A stretch of DNA of 64,000 nucleotides from the NCBI RefSeq assembly GCF_943181405.1, contig NZ_CALPBY010000006.1:1-64000 (forward strand). Reading direction: 5' to 3'. This DNA is from Cellulosimicrobium sp. Marseille-Q4280 (lineage in GTDB: Bacteria; Actinomycetota; Actinomycetes; Actinomycetales; Cellulomonadaceae). The notes beneath the pieces were generated by a model. It was not told the origin of the DNA. It searched no databases and worked only from the letters and a program-made list of their open reading frames with translations. Below, in pieces: positions 50,701-57,800 of this stretch (position 1 is its first letter; each line of letters opens with the position of its first letter). A program made the translations under genes and the position numbers.

Positions 50701-51967
50701 GGTCCACACCGGCGACATCGTCGACGACTGGGACCAGGAGCACCAGTGGCTCAACGCCGACCCGACGTACCGCACGCTCGACGACGCCGGGCTGCCCTAC
50801 GGCGTGCTGGCGGGCAACCACGACGTCGGCGGCGCGCTCGCCGACTACTCGACGTACTCGGAGTACTTCGGCGCCGACCGGTTCTCGGCCAACCCGTGGT
50901 GGGGAGGTGACATCCAGGACAACCGGGGTCACTACGACCTGGTCAGCGTCCAGGGCGTCGACCTGCTCATGCTGTACATGGGGTGGGCACCCGGCGACGA
51001 GCAGATCGCGTGGATGAACGACGTCATCGCGAGGTACCCGGAGCGCACAGTCTGGATCAACCTGCACGAGTACATGCTCACCACGGGCGGGCTCGGGCCG
51101 ATCCCGCAGCGCATCCTCGACGAGGTCGTGGCACCGAACCCGAACGTCGCGCTCGTGAGCTCCGGCCACTACCACGACGCCTACACCCGCACCGACGACT
51201 TCGACGACGACGGTGACGGCGTCGCCGACCGCACCGTGTACTCGATGCTGTTCGACTACCAGGGCCTGCCGGAGGGCGGTCTCGGGTACCTGCGGCTGCT
51301 GCACTTCGACAACGACGGCGGCACCGACGGGAGCGGCCGGATCGTCGTGCGGACGTACTCGCCGTCGCTGGACGACTTCGACTCCGACGACGCCGCGCTG
51401 AACGACCCGCCCGGCATGCAGGACTTTGAGATCCCCTACGCCGCGCTCGGGCTGGAGCCGACCACGAAGCGGCTCGCGACCGACGGGCTGACCGTGGACG
51501 TGCTCACCACCGAGACGATCGACGAGGTCACCGGCGTGCCGAGCGGCACCGCTGCGACGGCGACCTGGACCGACGTCGAGCCCGGTGAGCACGGGTGGTA
51601 CGCGGTGGTCACGGGGCCGTACGGCGGCACCGTGGTCTCGCCGGTGCACACGTTCACCGTCGGCGACGCCACCGGGCCGTCGACGCTCTCGGACGTCACC
51701 GCCGAGTCCCGCTGCCTCGCCGGCCGGGCGTACGTCGCGGTCCGCGCCGCGAACGCCGACGACGCGGCGCTCGACGTGCGGTTCGACACGGGCTTCGGGG
51801 CGAAGGACTTCGCCGCGGTCGCCCCGGGCAAGTTCGCGTACGCGTCGTTCTCGACCAGGTCCGGCACGGTCGAGGACGGCGAGGTGACCGTCACGGCATC
51901 CGCCACGGACGGCACCGGTCCCGAGGAGAGCGTCACCGTCCCGTTCGAGGGCGTCGCCTGCGGCTGA
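47726..51967 (+). CDS. Large secreted metallophosphoesterase with lamin-tail and Ig-like domains
   Basis: A 1,413-residue exported protein. A signal peptide spans about 1-35 (cut near AAAAAT). Next comes a lamin-tail-like domain (LVVTEIAPDNDGYDDFEFFE, about 43-190), several Ig-like/beta-sandwich domains (about 310-640 and 640-760, with VDNTAPELSTDLVDG), a further beta domain, then a calcineurin-like phosphoesterase core at about 945-1190: ESDTQYYND, HTGDIVDDWD, GNHDVG, NLHEY and SSGHYHD hold the metal ligands. C-terminal FN3-like parts follow. No sortase signal or anchor is seen, so it is probably released. It may hydrolyse phosphoesters or nucleotides outside the cell. ATG 47726 fits the signal peptide start. 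Confidence 0.85.
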   Translation: MPLSRHALSRRVAGITALVVAGGSIATVPAAAAATTDTTPLSPLVVTEIAPDNDGYDDFEFFEVTNTTDEPVDVAGHGFTYVFTNAGTSSSDKPLTLAEETATIPAHGSAVLWLQYTSTTVDSFARTDGDFRAAVGAAADLPIFHVTGQPGMANSGSRGIRVDDPAGQALSWSVYDRTSTAPGVSTHFAVPGDRSTALVEIAPGRTLVLWIKNGANDHLTAADFNAHFGSTLTAGTDLVEISSGGMANGGLRGLQVETNTGHPVSRADYMNDGQTVADQPIQYRWDEGTTQTLVGTGAATPGSVAPDQVPAGLVVTPQDDEEPVVTDLTGSDDAPQMDGLALLFEATDDRLVSTVQLTLTSDVGEPVTQLLRAEAADRFSYAVPAVDLYGKTWVEYTVWASDGQNATTFGPVRVDLDDTGDAPVRLGVADGQHVGGATRVAATTTGDPADLSLSIDGSEVDELTAALEAPALFAFEATNTDAFFRNGVRLGDDVLTIFDEGFYSRVETVTSEVPVERVVAGEGLTLGIYAGTKAWPEPDPDENNDDFVAMNLRLALPDGRVLRPEVCGGAGEGQEETVRECPDPTTRIGFNDANQVYFTATFSVPQDAFDSLAHTWDTTAVDDGEHTVSASRADGAGSLTRTVVVDNTAPELSTDLVDGETYRGSFTIDAQASDSGSGVDSVTATLDGEEIDLPHTTSSLELAAGDHTVVLRATDALGNLAERTLRLTTPDEVPTVELGAPADGATVEAGDVTLSATPGSATGDDLDVEFRVGHTVDAADPQVEAFSGTTTDASSTDRDGSTLLSADELDRIVGTDGLSAEVSSDTELPYQLFTVDVPEDAGSDSEVRIAWSGSANAGAKVLLSVLDVAGDTWQEVDRYVTTDGAATEFELGGTVPVEDHVRDGQVTVLVQHSEGFAGTPRSGREDVATPFHPDATARSEYDFTIAWESDTQYYNDNQGQPTDGSGDEWYSHQEAIHDFVLEARDEVNLQYLVHTGDIVDDWDQEHQWLNADPTYRTLDDAGLPYGVLAGNHDVGGALADYSTYSEYFGADRFSANPWWGGDIQDNRGHYDLVSVQGVDLLMLYMGWAPGDEQIAWMNDVIARYPERTVWINLHEYMLTTGGLGPIPQRILDEVVAPNPNVALVSSGHYHDAYTRTDDFDDDGDGVADRTVYSMLFDYQGLPEGGLGYLRLLHFDNDGGTDGSGRIVVRTYSPSLDDFDSDDAALNDPPGMQDFEIPYAALGLEPTTKRLATDGLTVDVLTTETIDEVTGVPSGTAATATWTDVEPGEHGWYAVVTGPYGGTVVSPVHTFTVGDATGPSTLSDVTAESRCLAGRAYVAVRAANADDAALDVRFDTGFGAKDFAAVAPGKFAYASFSTRSGTVEDGEVTVTASATDGTGPEESVTVPFEGVACG

Positions 51968-51986
51968 CGACCCGCACCTCACGCCC

Positions 51987-52020
51987 GTGACCCGTCCGCC
52001 CGTCAGGGCGGGCGGGTCAC
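51987..52020. terminator. 15-bp hairpin between convergent genes
   Basis: GTGACCCGTCCGCCC (51987-52001) and GGGCGGGCGGGTCAC (52006-52020) pair over 15 bp with one G-U pair and the tetraloop GTCA, 20 bases after the stop of the large secreted protein. Serves as terminator, possibly for the VOC gene as well. Confidence 0.8.
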
Positions 52021-52085
52021 GCCGTCCGGGCGGTGAAGCCATCCGGGCGGTGACGCCTCCTTGCCGCAAGACCGGGCCGACGTCC

Positions 52086-52547
52086 TCAGTCGAGGCAGAA
52101 CTCGTTGCCCTCGGGGTCGGTCATGACGATGAACCCGATGCTCGTCGGGGGCTCCGGCTCGAAGCGTCGCAGCCGCGAGGCGCCGATCCCGACGAGCTCG
52201 TCGCACCGGGCTTCCAGGGCCGCCATCCGCTCGTCGCCGCGCAGCTCCGGCGCCGTCCGCACGTCGAGGTGCACGCGGTTCTTCGCCACCTTCTCCTCGG
52301 GAACCTGCTGGAAGAAGATCCGCGGACCCTTGCCGTCCGGGTCCTCGAGCGCCGACGCGCTGTTGCGCTGGTCCTCCGGGACGCCCGAACGCTCCAGGAA
52401 CTCGTCCCACGCCGCGAGCGGGTCCGCGCCGTCCGGCAGCTCCACGCCCGGCGGGCCCGGGTGGACGTAGCCCAGCACCTCCTTCCAGAAGATGGACAGG
52501 GCGCGCGGGTCCCGCGCGTCGAACGTCACCTGGACCGTGCTGCTCAT
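52086..52547 (-). CDS. VOC-family (glyoxalase-like) protein
   Basis: A 153-residue protein of the glyoxalase-like (Glyoxalase_6) group: TVQVTFDARDPRALSIFWKE at the start, GKGPRIFFQQVPEEKVAKNR and HLDVRT in the middle, and TDPEGNEFCLD at the end (the usual C-terminal metal-ligand position). Substrate unknown; this subgroup is abundant in actinobacteria and may act in detoxification. GGAGGAACC precedes ATG 52547. It faces the secreted phosphoesterase gene across the hairpin. Confidence 0.87.
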   Translation of the reverse strand: MSSTVQVTFDARDPRALSIFWKEVLGYVHPGPPGVELPDGADPLAAWDEFLERSGVPEDQRNSASALEDPDGKGPRIFFQQVPEEKVAKNRVHLDVRTAPELRGDERMAALEARCDELVGIGASRLRRFEPEPPTSIGFIVMTDPEGNEFCLD

Positions 52548-52615
52548 GGTTCCTCCCCGCTCGGCGATGTCGTCCGAGCGTCCCACCGCCCCCCGACACC
52601 CGCTACGGTCGCGCC

Positions 52616-53087
52616 ATGACACGCACCGGCGCGACGGCGCGCTCGCGCACCCGGCACCGGGCGTCCGGACGACGACGACGCTCCGTCACCGCCGCGGCCC
52701 TCCTCGCGCTCGGCGCGGGTGCGACGGGCGGCTGCGCCTCGCTGTGGACGGGATCCGGCGGGGTCACGGTCGACGAGGTCGCTGTGGGGCGAAAGCGTCG
52801 GCGCGGGCGACCACGCCCTCCTCGAGGGTCGCCTGACCGTCGAGGACGGGTGCGTCTACGTCACCGACGGGTTCGGCACCCGCTGGCTGCCGGTGTTCAG
52901 CGAGGACCTCGTCGCCTGGAACGGGACCACGCTGAGCGGCGCGGGCGGGTCGTACGTCGACGGCGACGCTGTCGGGCTCGGCGGCGGCGTGCTCGTCGAG
53001 AACGCCTCCGGGGACTGGCAGCCGCCCGCCGGACTCCACGTCCCCGCCACGTGCGACACCACGGACGTGTGGAACGCGACGCGCTGA
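52616..53087 (+). pseudogene. Lipoprotein gene interrupted by a one-base frameshift
   Basis: The reading starts at ATG 52616 with a signal peptide and lipobox (ATGGCAS, Cys near 42), and continues as GGVTVDEVAVG until about 52788. The matching continuation (ESVGAGDHALLEGRLTVEDG, then GFGTRWLPVFSEDLVAWNGT) lies in the next frame, ending at 53087. Removing one G from the GGGG at 52785-52788 restores a continuous protein of about 156 residues. Either the gene is broken or the base call is wrong. The family is not recognised; the mature part is a small beta-rich domain with two cysteines. Function unknown. Confidence 0.75.
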
Positions 53088-53114
53088 CTCCGGGCCTCGC
53101 TCTCTCTGCTGCCG

Positions 53115-53136
53115 GCTCCAGGGAGGTGACTGGAGC
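53115..53136 (+). terminator. Small hairpin after the frameshifted lipoprotein gene
   Basis: GCTCCAG (53115-53121) and CTGGAGC (53130-53136) pair around an 8-base loop, 28 bases after the stop. Modest evidence. Confidence 0.4.
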
Positions 53137-53200
53137 TCCGTACGCCGACCCCGCTCTCCGCGAGCTGGCTGCTCCGGCTGCCGACGTCGTGCAACGCAGC

Positions 53201-53275
53201 CGTTCGTGCACCCGAAGGACACGAGCAACCGATCCGCCGGAGCGGTGTCGTCAATCGTTCGTGCACCCGTATAAT
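53201..53275 (+). promoter_or_regulatory. Promoter and repeated operator candidates of the AbiE-like pair
   Basis: CGTTCGTGCACCCG occurs twice (53201-53214 and 53256-53269). The second copy abuts TATAAT (53270-53275), a consensus -10 element 7 bases before the ATG, so the transcript is leaderless. The repeats, with GTGCAC at the centre, are likely binding sites for the HTH protein encoded here. Confidence 0.6.
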
Positions 53276-53282
53276 TGGCGAC

Positions 53283-53912
53283 ATGATCGTCTCCGTAGCC
53301 GACGCAGCACGAGCACTCGGCGTGTCCGAACGTCGGGTGCTCGCCATGCTGCACTCCGGCGAGCTCAAGGGCGAGAAGGTCGGCGGACGCTGGGTAGTCA
53401 GCCCACATTCTTTACGCCAACCCAAGCCGGCCGGGCGACCGATGAGTCCCCGCAACGCGTGGGCGCTCATCCTGAAGACGGACAGCTGGCTCGACGCCCA
53501 GGCAGCGTGGAAGCTCAACGATCGGATGTCCCACCTGCGCGACCGGAGCGACCCCGCTCTGGTCCTCGCATCATGGCTACGTTCGCGCGGCGAGCGACTC
53601 GAGATGTCCGCACCCGATCCCGCCAAGGTGCTCGACGACATCAGGGTCGTGCCCAGCGGAGTCAGCGACCGACGCTCCCAGATGGCTGTATCGGACCTGG
53701 TCGAGGGCTACGTCCATCAGGATGAAGCCGAGGCGATCAAGGCTGACCATTGGCTCGTGCCATCGCGCGGCAAGCCGAACGCCATCCTTCACGTGTCACC
53801 GTTCTTGCCACCCAACCCGGTGCCCATCGCCCTCGTCATCGCCGACCTGGTGGACAACGGGTCAGAGCGCGACGTCCGTCAGGCACGTGAGCTGGCGAGG
53901 GAGTACCTGTGA
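53283..53912 (+). CDS. Helix-turn-helix protein, AbiEi-like antitoxin candidate
   Basis: A 209-residue protein. Residues 1-45 are an excisionase-type helix-turn-helix (SVADAARALGVSERRVLAML, then GELKGEKVGGRWVV). The rest is a helical domain; its C-terminus (PVPIALVIADLVDNGSERDV, then RQARELAREYL) recalls the end of AbiEi-type antitoxins. The stop overlaps the start of the nucleotidyltransferase gene (GTGA). Codon choice is less GC-extreme than in flanking genes, hinting at acquisition. I infer an AbiEi/AbiEii-like type IV toxin-antitoxin pair; an unrelated regulator is possible. Confidence 0.7.
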   Translation: MIVSVADAARALGVSERRVLAMLHSGELKGEKVGGRWVVSPHSLRQPKPAGRPMSPRNAWALILKTDSWLDAQAAWKLNDRMSHLRDRSDPALVLASWLRSRGERLEMSAPDPAKVLDDIRVVPSGVSDRRSQMAVSDLVEGYVHQDEAEAIKADHWLVPSRGKPNAILHVSPFLPPNPVPIALVIADLVDNGSERDVRQARELAREYL

Positions 53913-54707
53913 CCACCATCGTGTTGCCGGAGATGCCGCCAGCGCAGACCGCCTCCTGGTTAGGCCTCTTCGACCTTGCAGACCGTATGCCCGATGACTG
54001 GACACTCGTCGGTGGGCAGATGGTCCAGCTGCACTGCTTCGAACGCGGCGTTCCGCCAGTTCGTTCCACCACAGATGTCGACACGGTCCTTCACATCCGT
54101 GAGCAGCCGAACGCCCTCAGATCCGTCACCCAGATCCTGTCGGAGATCGGGTTCGTCACCGACCTCGCCATGTCCGTCAACGACGTCAACCATCGGTGGC
54201 CGCGACGAGGCGGTCATCGATGTTCTCATCCCTCGTTTCCTGGGCCCCGTCGCCTCCTCCCGGACCGACATTCACGGCGCCCGGGGCCTAGAGACCCCGG
54301 GCGCTCAGAAGCAGATCAACCGGAGCGAGCAGGTCACCGTCGTCATCAGCGACCGGTCCGCGACCGTCAACCGGCCTACGCTGGTCGGATCGCTGATCGG
54401 CAAGGCGTCTGCGCTGCTGCTTCCCGGCGACGTGCGCCGGCACCTCGAGGACTTCGTCGCGATGGCAGTCCTCGTCCAGCCAGAAGACTTCAAGAATGAC
54501 GCACAGCTCAACCAGCTGGATGCCGAACGGCTCGCTCACGCCATCGGCGTACTGCGCCGAGACCACAGACCAATCGTCGCGCTGGTCGACGGCGGAGCAG
54601 TTGCACTCGACCGCCTGTCCACGTACGCCTCTCGTCCGAGGCACCAGGCGCAGCCGATCCAGCGCCGAACACCTGACTGGGCGGTGCCGAAGAACAAGCG
54701 GAGCTAG
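53909..54707 (+). pseudogene. AbiEii-like nucleotidyltransferase toxin gene with a frameshift
   Basis: From GTG 53909 the product reads TLVGGQMVQLHCFERGVPPV and RSTTDVDTVLHI, a nucleotidyltransferase core with GG and the catalytic Asp pair (TTDVD). At about 54200 the frame is lost (a C too many in GGCCGCG), and the continuation DEAVIDVLIPRFLGPVASSR to SLIGKASALLLPGDVRRHLE is in the next frame up to TAG 54707. Removing one C gives a continuous protein of about 265 residues. Either inactivated in this strain or a sequence error. AbiEii toxins transfer nucleotides to tRNA; the DNA around is lower in GC than neighbours. Confidence 0.7.
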
Positions 54708-54850
54708 CCTGCCACCCTGCATCGACCTGGGGCCGCTCCGATCGAACTCCACAGCTGGCGGGACCCTGACAGCATCATCGGGCCGTTCTCTCGCGGGACG
54801 GAGCCCGTCCGGCGATTTGCGGTTGCCACCGCTTGAGAGAATGGGTCGTC

Positions 54851-57800
54851 GTGAGTCCCGAGTCCTCCCAGCCCCAGCCCGACGTGCGCCCTGCCCAGCA
54901 GGACGGCGCCGACGAGGGCACCCCTCGTACGCCGGGCCGGCGACGCGGGAACCGCCGCCGCGGTCGCGCGCCGCAGGGCGCGGGCCAGGCTCCGAACCAG
55001 ACCCAGAGCACGGCCCCGGGGACCCGGCCGGACCGGCGCAACCGGCCGGCGTCGGGCACGCGCCAGGTCAGCCGCGCCCAGCTCGACCGCGCCGCCGAGA
55101 AGCGCGGGGCCGTCGTCGTCCCGCCGATCGTCTACCCCGAGCAGCTCCCGGTCAGCGCGCGGCGCGACGACATCGCCGCCGCGATCCGCGACCACCAGGT
55201 CGTCGTGGTGGCGGGCGAGACCGGGTCGGGCAAGACGACGCAGCTCCCGAAGATCCTCCTCGACCTCGGACGCGGCCGTGCCGGGCAGATCGGGCACACG
55301 CAGCCCCGCCGGATCGCGGCGCGCACGGTCGCCGAGCGCATCGCCGAGGAGCTCCAGGTGCCGCTGGGCGGCGTCGTCGGGTACCAGGTCCGGTTCACGG
55401 ACACGTCGAGCGAGGACACGCTCGTCAAGGTCATGACCGACGGCATCCTGCTCGCGCAGATCCAGCGCGACCCGCAGCTCCTCGCCTACGACACGATCGT
55501 CATCGACGAGGCGCACGAGCGGTCGCTCAACATCGACTTCCTGCTCGGGTACCTCGCGCGGCTGCTCCCGCAGCGCCCGGACCTCAAGCTCGTCATCACG
55601 TCCGCGACGATCGACTCGGACCGCTTCGCCGCGCACTTCTCGCCCGCGCACCTCGCCGAGCTCGGCGGCGCGCCGGACTACGTCGTCGACGCCCTGCCCG
55701 ACGCCGCGCCCGTCGTCGAGGTCTCCGGTCGCACCTACCCGGTCGAGATCCGCTACCGGCCGCTCTCACCCGACGTCGACCCGGGGAGCGGGAAGAGCGT
55801 CGGGAAGGCCAGGGCCGAGGAGAAGGACCTCGTCACGGGCATCGTCGACGCGTGCGACGAGCTGATGCGCGAGGGCTCCGGCGACATCCTCGTGTTCCTC
55901 TCCGGCGAGCGCGAGATCCACGACGCCGCCGACGCGCTCGAGGGTCACCTCAAGGACCGCGTGCGGGACCCGAAGCACCCGCAGCGCGTCGAGATCCTGC
56001 CGCTGTACGCGCGCCTGTCCTCGGCCGAGCAGCACCGCGTGTTCCAGCAGCACGCGTCGCGCCGGATCGTCCTCGCCACGAACGTCGCCGAGACGTCGCT
56101 CACCGTCCCGGGCATCCACTACGTCGTCGACCCGGGCACCGCCCGCATCTCGCGCTACTCCAAGGCGACGAAGGTCCAGCGCCTGCCGATCGAGCCCGTC
56201 TCGCAGGCGAGCGCCAACCAGCGCTCGGGCCGCTCCGGCCGCGTCGCCGACGGCATCGCGATCCGCCTCTACTCCGAGGACGACTTCCTCTCGCGCCCCG
56301 AGTTCACCGAGCCCGAGATCCTGCGCACGTCCCTCGCGTCGGTGCTCCTGCAGATGATCTCGGTGGGCGTCGTCAGCTCGCCCGACGACGTGGCGCGCTT
56401 CCCGTTCGTCGAACCCCCGGACACCCGGGCCGTGCGCGACGGCGTCCAGCTCCTCACCGAGCTCGGCGCGCTCGAGACCGTCGACGGCGGCACGCGACTC
56501 ACCGAGGTCGGTCGCGTCCTCGCGCAGCTCCCCATGGACCCGCGCCTGGCCCGCATGATCTGGGAGGGCTCGACGCTCGGCGTCGCGCGCGAGGTCGCCA
56601 TCATCGCGGCCGTCATGTCCATCCAGGACCCGCGCGAGCGCCCCGCTGAGCAGCGCCCGCAGGCCGACCAGCTCCACGCCCGCTTCACCGACCCGCACTC
56701 CGACTTCCTCACGTACCTCAACCTCTGGGAGTACGTCCGCGAGCAGCAGCACGACCTCTCCTCCTCGGCCTTCCGCCGCCTCTGCAAGGCCGAGTACCTC
56801 AACTTCCTGCGCATCCGCGAGTGGCAGGACGTCGTCGCCCAGCTCCGCGACATGGCCAAGCCCCTCGGCATCGACATGTCCTACAAGCCCCGGTCGGGCT
56901 CCGCCGCGCGCGAGAACGGACGGCCGACGGCACGAGGCGACGGCGCGGCCAGCCCGAGCACCGACGGCGCACCACCCGCGCTCCCGACCACCGACCCGAG
57001 CACCGGCGGCGCACCGGCCGCGGACCCGACCTCGGCCGCGTACAAGCGTTCGTGGGACGGCGACACCATCCACCGCGCGCTGCTCGCCGGGCTGCTGTCG
57101 CAGATCGGGATGCAGGACACCGGCGACGTCAAGGCGTCGTCGGTGGCGCACCTCAAGGGCGAGGCGCGCGCGAAGGCGCTGCGCCGGGCGCAGAAGCAGG
57201 CGCGCAACGAGTACACCGGCGCGCGGGGCGCGCGGTTCGCGATCTTCCCCGGATCGCCGCTGAGCAAGAAGCCGCCGGCGTGGATCATGGCGGGCGAGCT
57301 CGTGGAGACGAGCCGCCTGTGGGCGCGCGACGTCGCCCGCATCCAGCCGGAGTGGGCCGAGGACCTCGCGGGCGACCTCGCGCGGCGCACGTACTCCGAC
57401 CCGCACTGGTCGACGAAGCGCGGAGCTGCCATCGCGGTCGAGAAGGTGCTGCTGTACGGCGTCCCGATCGTCGCGGACCGCAAGGTCCTCTACGCGAAGG
57501 TCGACCCCGAGGCGGCGCGCGAGCTGTTCGTGCGGCACGCGCTCGTCCAGGGCGAGTGGACGACGCACCACCAGTTCTTCCACGAGAACCGGCGCCTCCT
57601 GGAGGAGGCGGAGGAGCTCGAGGCACGCTCGCGCCAGCGCGGTCTCGTGGTCGACGACGAGGCCCTGTTCGCCTTCTACGACGAACGCGTCCCCGACGAC
57701 GTCGTCTCCGCGGCCCACTTCGACCGCTGGTGGAAGAGCGCACGCCGGAACGACCCGGACCTGCTCACGTTCACGCTCGAGCAGCTCGTGCCCGACGCGG

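Noticed and set aside
47849-52069. A long minus-strand frame opposite the secreted phosphoesterase
   Set aside because: The forward frame has signal peptide and catalytic motifs; the reverse product is Val/Arg/Gly-rich with no motifs.
53283-53420. Excisionase-like HTH read as a prophage or integrated element
   Set aside because: No integrase, att repeats or phage genes nearby; the operon partner is a nucleotidyltransferase.
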